A DNA stretch of 64,000 nucleotides from Arthrinium phaeospermum (lineage: Eukaryota > Ascomycota > Sordariomycetes > Amphisphaeriales > Apiosporaceae), in contig QYRS01000006.1 of NCBI GenBank assembly GCA_006503535.1, positions 124,001 through 188,000 of the forward strand, written 5' to 3'. Both the position numbers and the translations under genes were made by a program. The notes under the pieces are model-generated. The model made no database searches, was not told the origin of the DNA, and worked only from the letters and a program-made list of their open reading frames with translations. This document shows positions 23,237 through 34,101 of the stretch, piece after piece; the stretch's first letter is position 1; each line of letters starts with the position of its first letter.

Positions 23237-23971
23237 TCAGGCCTCAAAGGCACTCTTGCCTTCGCGCCGGTTGAGCTCCCGGAGCACGGCCACAACCCCG
23301 TTGGAGCGTAGGCGCTCGAGCACCATCTTCATGCCGTCTCGGGACTTGATGATCTGGTCGTCCGTCTTGTTCGAGGCGATGGATTCGATGCTGCTCTGGA
23401 TGCGCTTGGCGCCCCAGCCGGAAATCCATCCGAACCGGCCCCGGGAGTTCTCCTCGTTGCTCACGGCCTTGTCGGTCTTGCGGCTGCCGAGGCTGGATCG
23501 GTACGAGAAGGTGGTGGAGACCCAGGTGTTGGCCGACGTGGAACGGGAAACGGCAGAAGAGAGGGTCGAGACATCGGCCTGGTCGGGTGGTGTGGCCGAG
23601 TAGTGTTGAGACTCGGTGACACTCAGCACACCGGTGAAGTTCAGGTTGCGGCTCTCCGTCTTCATCCAGCCCTCCTTGATGTCGACGATGCTGTTCTCCA
23701 AAACATAACTCGACTTTTCGCCGGCACCGCCCGTCACGCTAGCAGGCAGGAGCTTGATGATGGCGGAGGGCATGCGTGACCTCTTCAGGTGGATGCGCGT
23801 GGTGTAGAGCCGGCCGGTCTCCGGGTCGACGTGGGAGTCGATGGTGTCGGTAGAGAGAACATGGGCGGAGAAGGGATTGAGCTGAGGAGAGTAGTATCGG
23901 AGAAAGAAGGCGAGGGTGACGGTCGGGAACGGGTGGGTGTAGCTATGGTTGGTCGTGTGCGTGAGAACCAT
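23237..23971 (-). CDS. PRELI/MSF1 domain protein (Ups-type mitochondrial lipid transfer)
   Basis: Single-exon gene of 244 aa. MVLTHTTNHSYTHPFPTVTL is the typical start of the PRELI/MSF1 domain; FLRYYSPQLNPFSAHVLSTD, DPETGRLYTTRIHLKR and the conserved hydrophobic pattern around NLNFTGVLSVTES follow, covering residues 1-190. Family members (yeast Ups1-3, human PRELID) move phosphatidic acid or phosphatidylserine across the mitochondrial intermembrane space with Mdm35. The charged C-terminal helix (KSRDGMKMVLERLRSN) is usual. The reading frame extends upstream to 24085, but the family starts at this ATG. No intron is needed. Confidence 0.85.
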   Translation of the reverse strand: MVLTHTTNHSYTHPFPTVTLAFFLRYYSPQLNPFSAHVLSTDTIDSHVDPETGRLYTTRIHLKRSRMPSAIIKLLPASVTGGAGEKSSYVLENSIVDIKEGWMKTESRNLNFTGVLSVTESQHYSATPPDQADVSTLSSAVSRSTSANTWVSTTFSYRSSLGSRKTDKAVSNEENSRGRFGWISGWGAKRIQSSIESIASNKTDDQIIKSRDGMKMVLERLRSNGVVAVLRELNRREGKSAFEA

Positions 23972-26597
23972 GGTGGCGGCTTGCGGCGGACGCACTGATC
24001 CCAGTTGATTCGTAGTAGTACTAGAGCTCGAAGTCGGATGCAGCCAGTCGAATTGATCTCTACCAATTGAGTGGTGAACGAACAAGGGCCCTTCTTATTC
24101 TCTACAGGCGAATTGATCTAGTCGGGTCGGGTCGGGTCAGGGTTTGGGTGGGTTGGCGGATTGGGTGAGGCTGGATCGTCAGTCGCAGTCAAAGGCAGTC
24201 GAATTTTGCCTTGACATGACAGACGACGATGATTGAGGATGGAGAGGGAGATATAACGACAAGCCGAGATGGGAAAGAGAGCGGGGGAAAGTGAGGCAAG
24301 CTACTGAAATGGCCTGGATTATTAGATGGAAATATTGTATGCGGCCGGGTGTCACCACTTTCCTTCCAAACCGCAGGCCGTGGTGTGTGGCTCCGACGCA
24401 AAGACTCGAATGATGTCGAACAACGCCCCCCTTGGAAAGAGAAAGTTGGGCCTAGACGGTGGTGAGCCTGCAAGCGCACTGCTGCCACACACGCTGCACA
24501 CACCCTCGGAGACCGATAGCTCCGCCCTGGCAGTTCTGGACGGATAAATTCTGCCTCCCCGATTGGCTGCAGAGGCCCTGCGCCCCGCAGTAAGCCCTTT
24601 CGAACCACTCCCATTGGCTGCGGTCGTCATCTGGTCACGCGATGCGGGGTCGCTGGCTTTTTTGGCTGCTGCAGGCCTGAAGCCTGCGCATCTGAGCAGT
24701 CAGCCAAAACGTTTTGCTCTGCAAGAGGACAAAAAGCCCAAGCTCAATCCCTGGGTGGCAATTTCCCCAGATTCTGTCCGGAACGGGTTTCGTGCGGCTC
24801 AATTGCCAGTCGCCCATGATGCCATCTTGACGCTACCTTTGAGATAATCAATTGCCATTGAATCTTTTCGAGCCAAATGCACATTGAAGCGGGACGGGAG
24901 ATGTGATTTCTTCAACCTGGCTTACCGTCATTTCTCGATATCTTTTGATCTTGTTTCGCATGTTGCGTTGGTTTTTCATGCCGGATGGGTAACGTCGCTG
25001 CAGCAAAAGCCACGCACGAGTCGCCGCATCACACCATGAATCTTACGATCATCTCTGCAAGATCTCGACCGTGTGGATCGTGGCTGCATCGGTCCGATGA
25101 ATCAGCAGCCCCTATCGATATTAACTGCCAGCACGTCGCACAGCAATTTCGTCCTCGATCCAATGATATGTGTTCCAACTGATTCGCTGATTGTGTGATT
25201 GCCGATGAGCCAAGCGACACATTGTGAGCAGTCGTCACTTGTAGCATTGGGCCGTTGCAGGTCAACACGTCGTACGCCAGAATCGAGCCATGTCTGCCCA
25301 TTGTCCCGATCGCGAGGAGTGCGGTGTAACCAGGTCGTTTTCGAGCTCGGAATCTTCCACATTCGAATGCCCTTCGCCAACTATGCGACGGACGCCCGGC
25401 TCAGAAAGCGACAGGGCACTGGACTTCCCTCATGATCTCCACTTCTTGCAGATTAGCTTTGCGGGAGTTAAGCTTACTTCGACCCCCCAGTGCTGTCGTA
25501 CGTGCGGTGGATGTTCTTAGTCATGGATCCCAGTGACGACCTGCGCAGCTTACACGATCCCAGAGTGGCATAGACAGCAACTCGCATCTTTCATGACCAC
25601 CTCAAGACAAATCTCCTAGGGCATGTCAGTCTGTCTCTGAGTTACATCTTGCATCGCATTCTCGAGATAACTGGTTTTCTCTTTTCCCATGTTCACTCAA
25701 TCGGCGGCAGTCGCAGTCAGGGCACAGAGTCTGCCTTGCGTCTTAGCTGACTGAACTCTCCTGGTCGTACATGATGTTAGTGCGGCACAGACTACCGGTC
25801 CGCCCTGTACATTGGGCTACGTGGAAACCACTTCACCTATGCGAAGCCTGCCAATCATCCCCCATTTGACTGATGATTTGACGACTAGCGATGGGCAGGT
25901 GGACGAACAGGAGTTGTCGCCTCATCAGGGCAAAAGCTCAAGACCGCAACACAAGATAGCCTTATCGATTGAGGATGTCTAGAGATACTCTGCCAATGCG
26001 AAAAGATTAGTCACATTTCCATCGGCCCTCACAGCTTTGATTCACTGCTACCGAGCACAATTTCGATCCGCAATATGTAACACCATGCTTCGTCTCCCTA
26101 TCCCTCTTGTCCTCAAGACAGGTTGCCATCAAACGCACGTTAGACTGGGTTTCGTAAACGCACTAAACACAGCTTGATTGAATGGTGTTCTCACAAAGGT
26201 GACCCTCCGAGCCCCTTTTCTGGGCTCCCAACCATTCCCGATACTCTAATTGGTATTTCGTTCCTTTCCTCCCGGGTTGGGGGTTTCACCCCCTTTCAAC
26301 CGATCATTTTACGCGATTGAATCCATCTGAGCCCACATGCTTACATCAACCATAGTTTTCGCGGTAGAGGCCTGGTCCTCGCGCAAAAGCAGGTGGATCC
26401 ATCCCATCCGTCTTGAATAACCGCGCTATTCCGGTCCCCCTGATCCCACCAACACGCCGCCTGGTTTGACTCTCTGGAAGGACGAGCTCCCCAACCTTGC
26501 TGCAGCGCCGCAAACTCTCTGCGAAACAAAGTTTTTCAGCAAAAAAAGAAGAGAGATATAAAAAGATGCCTACCATCTGGCTATCGCACATCATATT

Positions 26598-26624
26598 CCC
26601 TAGGAGAAGGTTCTCTTCCTAGGG
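26598..26624. repeat. short hairpin (8-bp inverted repeat)
   Basis: CCCTAGGA (26598-26605) and TCCTAGGG (26617-26624) are perfect inverted arms around an 11-nt loop that itself has GAA/TTC complementarity. Confidence 0.6.
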
Positions 26625-26695
26625 CGGCCTTCTTTTCTCATCAATGACATCTGTTAGAGATCCTTCGACTACGGCCTAATCCTTTGCACTTGAAA

Positions 26696-26795
26696 ACTTC
26701 GACGTTGTTTGGCCTTTCAAACCAGAGACCTTCGGCTCTAGCTTGTTTGAAAGGCCCAGAGTGTGGCTGCAGCCTCCTCGGGATGACGTCGAAGT
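26696..26795. repeat. nested inverted repeats (12-bp stem inside 10-bp stem)
   Basis: The inner arms GGCCTTTCAAAC (26711-26722) and GTTTGAAAGGCC (26745-26756) are perfectly complementary, with a 22-nt loop. Outer arms ACTTCGACGT (26696-26705) and ACGTCGAAGT (26786-26795) are also perfect. Together they could form a branched cruciform or RNA structure. Confidence 0.65.
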
Positions 26796-26816
26796 CGTGG
26801 CGGGAATGTGTGGTTG

Positions 26817-26840
26817 GGAGGGAAGGCGCGCCTTCCCTCC
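26817..26840. repeat. 24-bp perfect palindrome
   Basis: Both strands read the same across 26817-26840, centred on GGCGCGCC with purine-rich GGAGGGAA on the left and its complement on the right. It has no loop, so it suits a dimeric protein site or an extruded cruciform better than an RNA hairpin. Confidence 0.7.
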
Positions 26841-28303
26841 GCAGATGAAAGCTATCTGAGAGCGATCCTTCGATATACCCATGATGAGCAGAACGGTTTA
26901 CCAGGACGTAAACTTGAAGAAGAAGCGGTCCCTCTCCTCGAGGGCACTGTCTTCCAAGTTGTCTGGCCGTGTGACTGAGGTATCCAGCAACTTCACCCTA
27001 CAGCCAAGTGGCTAACCGACACATCACTGTCGATATATTAAACCTAATATGATAGTCGCACGTCTGGATTCTTACTTCGATCTAGTGTTCAATAGTTATC
27101 TTACAGATCTCAACACGACTCGTCAAGCGCTGTCTTTGTTGTTTCCCGTTTTGATGGGATGTCAGTCTTTATCGCTTCGTGGCGTGTGAATGCGCAATAC
27201 CTAAGTCCAGGGACGACGTATCGTCTTTGCTCTCGACGATGGAGCCACCTCCAGCAGACCGCATCAAAATACTGGATACTAGTATCGACATAAGCATCTC
27301 CAGCCACCTTCTCGTGGGCGTGTTCATTGATATCATTTCTCCTCTCTCAGATTGCGCGAACAAAGCCAGTCGTGGCGAATTCACCAAATCCTCTGGTAGG
27401 TGAGCTAGAACGAGTCCAACGACGAAAAGGCGTGTAGCAGCCCTGGGTCTCTGCAAGACTTGACATATATGAAGCAGCTGGTGTAGATGCACAACGACCC
27501 CGATGCCAGGCCACAATTGCAGCTACAATCTCTGGGCGTTAGGTATGGTGATTTCTATCGATTCCATAAATAGAACTACTTGTGCTCAAAAACATGACTG
27601 ATTCGGCGGCACCTATTCGGGCGTGAGCCAAGAGCCAATGCATTTGCAGTTCCAATGCTGTAGCTGCATCCAAAAGCAAAGTGAGAGTGGATATATCTCC
27701 GTAGACTGGCCCCAGGCCCCCAATCTCACGTAAGCCCTAAGATCTGGACCTGTTTCAGAACAGAGAACTGCTGCGCCCCTTACGTACAACCAACGTCCTA
27801 GGAAGCAGGCGAGCAAGATGCACAACACGGGGCGCGCAGAGGTGCAAGGCACCGGCAGATCTCTTGCCTCTTTCTCGCGCTCAGCCCCTCCCGCCCGTCC
27901 TGCCTGCGGTTTAGCCTTGTGGGGGCTACGCAGGGGGGCGCTTCGACCACGGCCTGGCATTCGTCCAGCGCACCTCACGATGTGGGCCCATTGGAAAATT
28001 ACACCGGGCTCTCTCTCAATGCCCATCGCTACTAGGTAGACTCTTCACATTGCTGACAACTGATTGCCGTCTTTTGGGCGGCCCACTGCCTGCTTGTAAT
28101 TTCTTCAACGTCTGACAGTAGTCTGATAGCCCCCGGTTTTCCTTTGATGACCATTGAGCCGTTTCCGCCCACCGCTTTCCTGTCCGCCATTCATTGGGTC
28201 CCGTGGGGTCCCATTTACTTAGGTAGCCAGATCAGATGGCCCTCGTCCACTACGGGCCCTTTCTCCCCCAGGACGTTGAGCCCGCCTCCGCTACGCAGTA
28301 AAC

Positions 28304-30595
28304 ATGGCATATAACGCCCTGAGCACCTCGCTCCCGCCAGAGTCCCGACGTCTGGACGAAGTCGCGGTCTCCGACGTAACTTCTTCCTACTCCTCCGCGA
28401 CCATGACGGGCAACAAAGGCAATACCGTGTCGGCCATGTCGCAGTCGCCCGTGGCTTCCGAAGTCCCCTTGTCGTCGGCCGGCGACCCTCCTCGCCAGGA
28501 GTCTACCCTGGAGAAGAATGGCCAGCCCATGCCCGCGTCAAAGAAACCCGACCGAACCCAGTACCGCGTGTTCACGCACTTCCAGTGGGAGATCCTCTCG
28601 ATCCTCGTCGCCATCGGCATCGTCGTCGCCATGTACGTCCTCCTGGTCAAGTACAACAGCCAGCTCGTGTCCGATTGGCAGTTCCCCATCAACCTGACCA
28701 CGCTCCTCGCCCTGATGTCCACCATCATGCGGGCCGCCCTGTTCGTCCCCATCACCTCCATCATCTCTCAGGCCAAGTGGCAGCTGTTCGGGGGCGACAA
28801 GCCGCGCCCGCTCCAGGACCTGCAGGACATCGACATGGGCAGCCGCGGCATGATCGGGGCCCTCAACGTCTTGCCCCTCGCCGCGCGGGCCAGCATCCCG
28901 ACGCTGGTGGCGGTCTTGCTGTCCATCGTGTCCCTCGGCATCGGCCCCTTCGTGCAACAGGCCCTGCGCACGGTGCCGTGCGACCAGATGGTGCCGGGCC
29001 GCGCGATGGTCCCCTACACCCACTATGTCAGCAGCCCGCGCTTAGTAGACAAGGGCGTTGCCTACGCGCAATCGGACATTCAGGCCATGATGTACAACAC
29101 CTTGGCCATGCCGGATGACCAGGGCAACGAGATACGTTTCCAGTGCCCGACGGGCAATTGCACTTTTGACAACGGGAGCCCGGCTTGGAGCCACCAGCGT
29201 CCCGGTGGCGGTCCTCAGCGTAACGGCTCGTCCGTGTTCTCGACCATGGCCATGTGCCACAAATGCCTCGACATGACCGACTTGGTGGCGTTTGAGGAGA
29301 GAGTCATTTCTGATACTGTTAGTACATTGTTCCCACAGCTGCCCAACGGGCTGTCTCTGGAGTTGGGAGGCGCGAACATGGTGGGCATGGGAAGACCTAC
29401 CAAGTTTGGTTCCATGACGGGCAACGTCACTTGGGCGAATGCCAAGCTGGACCAAGAGATGCTTCACATCGCGAGCATGTCGATGGGCAACATCACCATC
29501 CTCGCGCACAACAACGAACAGGACGATCGAGACCAGGACAGGACGGAACGCAGAAAGGGCGTCGTCGCCTCGACCTGCTTCCTCTACGCCTGCACCCGGA
29601 CTTTCAACGTCTCCATTGCTAACGGTGAGCTGTCCGAGGAGCTGATCGACACCGCACCAGCGAACTCGGGACCTTCGGTGTTAAGGGATGACACGACCTT
29701 CCCGACCTCAGATTACGAAGTCATAATGAGCCCTTGCTGGGTGGGCGATAACGTCTACACACTCGCCAACGAACCCGGCCGCGACTCCGACCGACTCGAG
29801 GACGTCTGGTCCTGCTCCCGCAACGGCACCCAAGTCCCAGCCGAGAAGTGCGGTGGCACACCGGATATTCAGCAGTGCTACTACCGTCAGGAAGGGAAGC
29901 ACGCCATGGGCATGCTAGGAGCCTTCAGGAGATCCTTTAACATCGAATGTCTGAACGTCAGGGAGGCCATCACCTGCCGCGACAAGGCCGACTTTATGTC
30001 GGGCCCGTCGACGCAGGGAGACCATGGACAAGGAAGCTGGGCGGAGTCCCTATACGCCGCCAACGTGACCACCAAGAAGATCGACGACATGTTCGACCGC
30101 TTCGCCACTATTGTCTCGAACCGCTACCGCATGGCCTTTGGCGGCAGCAAGCCCAACTTCATCGCGGCGATGACGGAGGGACCTTACGGCCAGGTTCGGG
30201 GGACGGTACAGCAGACTACCGTGTGCAACCTCGTGCGTCTTGAGTGGCTGGCCTTCCCGACTGCCATCATGGCCCTCACTCTCATCATCCTGCTGTGGAC
30301 CATGTTGGAGTCCTGGCTCAACCGCAAAGACCGGCCCGTGTGGAAGGACAGCATCCTGCCGTTCCTGCTGTACAGCCATCGCTTCAAGCGCGAGGCGGGT
30401 GGTGCGGGCAACGGCACGCCTGTCGTAGTTGGAGAGAACCGGGATATGTATTCTTCTTCATCGCCACACGACAACAAGACGCTTCTGGAGGCCGGAGAAA
30501 TGGAGGACATCGCGCGCGACATGGATGTTCGGTTTGAATGGCCCAAGACTGGGAAACGTAGGGACATGGAGGTTGACTCGCTCATGGGAGAATAG
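28304..30595 (+). CDS. DUF3176 domain membrane protein
   Basis: Single exon, 763 aa, intact. A polar N-terminus of about 85 residues leads into FTHFQWEILSILVAIGIVVA (first membrane helix, about 90-115), then LTTLLALMSTIMRAALFVPI (second), KWQLFGGDKPRPLQDLQDID and SRGMIGAL (the core DUF3176 signature), and ASIPTLVAVLLSIVSLGIGP (third helix, about 200-220). A large extracytoplasmic loop of about 430 residues has many Cys pairs (CPTGNCTF) and N-glycosylation sequons. A last helix (FPTAIMALTLIILLWTMLES, about 655-680) precedes a cytoplasmic tail. The family is widespread in filamentous ascomycetes with no known function. The architecture suggests a plasma-membrane surface protein, which is inference. 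Confidence 0.85.
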   Translation: MAYNALSTSLPPESRRLDEVAVSDVTSSYSSATMTGNKGNTVSAMSQSPVASEVPLSSAGDPPRQESTLEKNGQPMPASKKPDRTQYRVFTHFQWEILSILVAIGIVVAMYVLLVKYNSQLVSDWQFPINLTTLLALMSTIMRAALFVPITSIISQAKWQLFGGDKPRPLQDLQDIDMGSRGMIGALNVLPLAARASIPTLVAVLLSIVSLGIGPFVQQALRTVPCDQMVPGRAMVPYTHYVSSPRLVDKGVAYAQSDIQAMMYNTLAMPDDQGNEIRFQCPTGNCTFDNGSPAWSHQRPGGGPQRNGSSVFSTMAMCHKCLDMTDLVAFEERVISDTVSTLFPQLPNGLSLELGGANMVGMGRPTKFGSMTGNVTWANAKLDQEMLHIASMSMGNITILAHNNEQDDRDQDRTERRKGVVASTCFLYACTRTFNVSIANGELSEELIDTAPANSGPSVLRDDTTFPTSDYEVIMSPCWVGDNVYTLANEPGRDSDRLEDVWSCSRNGTQVPAEKCGGTPDIQQCYYRQEGKHAMGMLGAFRRSFNIECLNVREAITCRDKADFMSGPSTQGDHGQGSWAESLYAANVTTKKIDDMFDRFATIVSNRYRMAFGGSKPNFIAAMTEGPYGQVRGTVQQTTVCNLVRLEWLAFPTAIMALTLIILLWTMLESWLNRKDRPVWKDSILPFLLYSHRFKREAGGAGNGTPVVVGENRDMYSSSSPHDNKTLLEAGEMEDIARDMDVRFEWPKTGKRRDMEVDSLMGE

Positions 30596-32266
30596 AGTCA
30601 TCATGATAAGAGACGAGATATGAGATGTATAGGGCATGGGCATAGTTGTTGCATAGTAAAGCCATGATATTTCCATATACCCAGACCACCATTTGAAATA
30701 CTAATACACATACCTACAAATATAGAGACAGATCGAAATCAAATCACATCAATAGATATTATGCCTGTCGAACTTAACTCAGCTGGGCCCAGTTGGTCGC
30801 CTCCTGCCGCGCAACCACACGAGAGTCCTTGGGCCCCCTCCTCACTTCACCCTCTCGCTTAGTACTATCCCTGTCACTCACGATCCAAGAATACCAAAAC
30901 GCTCAAGACGCCGATCATGGTTATGGGTATGCTCGTCTAGACGTCAGATCAGTTCCTGTGCACGCCAGCGGGAGCAACTTTTGAAAATACGGGGAAACCA
31001 TGTTGTGGTGTCGGATGTCGGCTCCACCGCCATGAGATTCTTGCAAGTCAACATGGCATTGCCGCTGTTGACATTGCAACAAAACCTGTCAGCCGAGTGA
31101 GCCGTTGGTAACCAAGAGGAATTTGAGGAAGAGGCAAGGGGCAGGCGGAATATGAAGCTGGCAGAGGCCGGAGAACATGGTGGCGTTCTCTTGTGAGTAA
31201 TTGTATGTGATTCGATGTTGATACAGACGAGTGTTCTCTGGAGACTATTGTATGAAGAACCGAGATTCTTCGAGTCGGGAGGGAGTGCTTCCTTAAATGG
31301 CCGTAGAACCGGGTCTCTTAGAGCTACAGCCCAACCGAGAAGCTATAGTTCATCCACTACGCCACTGGTACCACACTATCTTGGCATTCCATACCAACAA
31401 GTGGTATCAGGCCTTGTAGCCTGCTGGGTTCGACTCAGGATGGGGCTGTGGGGTCATCCAAAGAAACAACAACATTCCACACCGCAACCCATTTCACATC
31501 CAGACTGCTTCTTCGGAAATCTCACAGAGCAAACGAGTAGGGCTTGGGAATTGCAGGGCTGAGCACTCACCCGGCCTATACCGCCGAGCGGTACAAGGCA
31601 GACCCTACAGCCACAAAACCTCGTGTTTATGATCAGGGGCGGGCAGAAATCAAGAGTGCAGGAGCAGTGGCTCGGCCTCCTAATCCGTGCAAATTCATGC
31701 TGGAGCCCAGAGTATGGGCTCGGTCAGGTTCTGAAGCCCGATCAAGGCTTAGCCCGGGGGATACACGTCAAGTCAAAGTAGAGAAGACAGTGCCCGCGTT
31801 TTCAGTTGCGCTTCAAACGTCCTCCAAATCAGCGGGTCAGGAACGTGATCACGGGAAAGGGGGACGAGCGAGAAGCAAACGTCTCTTGCTGAGTCCCTAC
31901 AGCGCTCGATACAGCAAGGGAAAGACTCAAATCCGCATCACACTATCATCAGAAACCATCCAGCTTCTAGCTAGAGGGAGTACAAGTATCATTCAGACAC
32001 GAGACGTATCACATCAAAGTCAAGCAAGGGACACCGTTGCTAATTTGAAATATTTTACTTCTTAATTGTCATATATAGCAATTCATCAAAAAGGCTCAAA
32101 AGCCTAAGGAATCAGGGTATCTGAGCTCATATATACATAAACAGCATCCGTCTTCTTCTCCCTCGCCAGTTGTGTGAACAAAACACATACAAGACTCTAT
32201 ACTGACAGACCTCATCCGTACAATGACGGAACCAAAGCCAACACGAGACTCTCGTATTTAGTGGCT
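30596..32266. other. intergenic with possible LTR relic
   Basis: About 1.67 kb between the DUF3176 and MFS 3' ends. It holds the LTR-like segment given next and short frames (31544-32065, plus) with no recognised domain. Confidence 0.4.
31001..31399 (+). mobile_element. possible solo LTR / LTR-retrotransposon remnant
   Basis: The 399-bp segment starts TGTTG and ends CAACA, the usual inverted ends of an LTR. Two bases after it comes TGGTATCAG (31402), which resembles a tRNA primer-binding site, followed by GGGTTCGACTC. I see no second LTR, no clear target duplication and no gag/pol, so this is a relic at best. Confidence 0.3.
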
Positions 32267-34101
32267 CTAGATCTCATCCATCTTCTCCTTCTTCACATCC
32301 GTCTGCACATCGTCCGGGTGCGGCGCCGCGACGCCGATGCTGGACCAGCGGCCGTGAAAGAAGTCGCTGAGCCCCTTGGACGTGTTGCGCAGGTTCTCGG
32401 CCACGACCTCGCGCGTCGGCCGCTCGAACAGCTGGTCGATCTCCTCGAGCGTCTTGTTCTTGGTCTCGGGCATGAAGACGATCTGGTAGATCCAGCCGAT
32501 GACGGCAATACCACCGTAGAAGCCGAGCATCAGACCCTCGGGCCGCATGGCCTCCTGCATGGCCGAGAAGTTGTAGGTGACGATGAAGGAGGCCAGGAAC
32601 AGCAGCGCGTCCGACGTCGTCATGCCGTAGGAGCGCAGGTACGTCGGGTACACCTCGGACGGGATGACCCAGGTCAGGCAGGCGTAGCAGCCGAAGAAGC
32701 CCATGTAGAGGATGAGGCCGATCATGTACATGGCCGTGGAGCCGGCCAGGTTGGTCGAGGTGGGGATCTGGTGGCTCATGGCGATGAGCACGAGACCGAC
32801 GAAGAAACCGGGCAACATCATGTTGGCCCAGAAGCGACGGCCAAACTTCTCCATGTAGAAGATGGCGGGGATGGTGCCGATGAGGAGCGAGCCGCCGCCG
32901 ACGAGGGACATGTAGTTGGCCTTCTCGTCGTCGAAGCCGATCTGGCTCATGAGCACCGACATGTAGTACATGATGGCGTTGACACCGGTCAGCTGGCCGA
33001 GCAGGATCATGATGTTGGCGTAGATGAGGGCGCGGCGGGCACGGGGCACGGTGAAGAAGTCGAGCCACGGGAAGCGCTTGTTGGTAGCGCCCTCGGCCAC
33101 GGATTGCTGCTCGTCCAGGACAGACACCTTCATGACGAAGAACTCCTCGCGCGAGGCCTCGGTCTCGACGCCGCGGATGCGCTTCCACACCTTGAAGGCC
33201 TCGAACGTCTTGCCCTTGTGCATGAGGAAACGGGGCGACTCAGGCAGGTACAGCATACCGATGAGCATGATGGTGGAGAAGACGAGAGAGGAGCCGAGGA
33301 TGTAGCGCCAGTTGCCGGGCACGTGGAGGAACATGGCGGCGACGGCATAACCGAGGACCTCGCCAAGAGCGATATTGAACTGGTACAGCGAGACGAGGTT
33401 ACCACGAACTCTCCGTTCGACGGTCTCGGCGACGTAGACGGGGACAGTACCACCTTCCAGACCGACACCGAGACCGAGGATGACACGAGAGGCGACGATC
33501 ATACCTGTGGGGAAAAATACGTATTAGCGACACATTCGAGTCGGAAGCAATGACTTATAGTCGGATGAGAAAAAGAGGGGGCGTGTGTGGGCTTACCGAA
33601 GTTCATGGAACCGGCCTCCAAGGCGCCACCGATAGTGTACAGGATACAGGAGATGATAATAGACCAGCGACGGCCGAAGGTTTCGTTACAGGGACCCAAG
33701 GCCAGGGCACCGCCGACAGCGCCGAGCGGCATGGCCGAGTTAACCAGACTGTTCTGGCGGGTGTCGAGGCCGAGATCCTTGGGCAGGTACAGGTTGGCAC
33801 CGGAGATGAGAGACTGGTCGAGACCGGAGAGGAGACCTCCCATGGAGGCGAAGGCGACGATGACCCAGGTGAAGTGACGGGGGTCCTTGAACTGCAGGTC
33901 GAAGAAGCCGTTGCGGAGACCACCCTCGGCCGCGAGCTTCTGCTCCATCTCGTTGATCAGAGAGTCGACGACGGCGCCGCCGGCATGGGCGACGGCCAGG
34001 GCATCTTTCTCATTCAGGGCCGGGAGGCCATCGTGGGGGTACTCGACCTGATCGGTGCGAGCCTTGCCCCCAGAGCCGGGGGCTTGTGTTACCTCAGCCA
34101 T
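32267..34101 (-). CDS. MFS sugar porter (SP family) transporter
   Basis: Two exons (34101-33597, 33504-32267) sum to 1743 nt, giving 580 aa, with about 12 membrane helices. After a 75-residue cytoplasmic N-terminus come WVIVAFASMGGLLSGLDQSL, the NETFGRRW loop (RxGRR-type), SRVILGLGVGLEGGTVPVYV and ERRVRGNLVSLYQ. PESPRFLMHKGK closes the first half; QLTGVNAIMYYM, FGRRFW and PETKNKTLEEIDQLF occur in the second. These are the standard sugar porter motifs. The long central DEEK-containing loop and VPVYVAETVE pattern are like fungal hexose, polyol or inositol transporters; the substrate cannot be fixed. The gene stands alone with over 4 kb of non-coding DNA upstream. Intact. Confidence 0.9.

Larger units (their letters stand above)
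23972..28303. other. long gene-free stretch (about 4.3 kb)
   Basis: Both flanking genes read away from this stretch. Near the PRELI promoter there is a short GTCGG/GGTCGG repeat (24120-24140). The only open frames are short, with no known motif or splice pattern. A dense set of inverted repeats lies at 26.6-26.84 kb (listed separately). It could hold non-coding transcripts or long leader sequences; I can support no gene. Confidence 0.45.

Noticed and set aside
24120..24145. GGTCGG repeats as possible telomere-like sequence
   Set aside because: Only three to four imperfect units and not TTAGGG; more likely a promoter microrepeat.
32174..33553. 459-codon plus-strand frame over the MFS transporter
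   Set aside because: It is a His/Asp/Glu-rich mirror of the transporter, which has all sugar porter motifs on the other strand.
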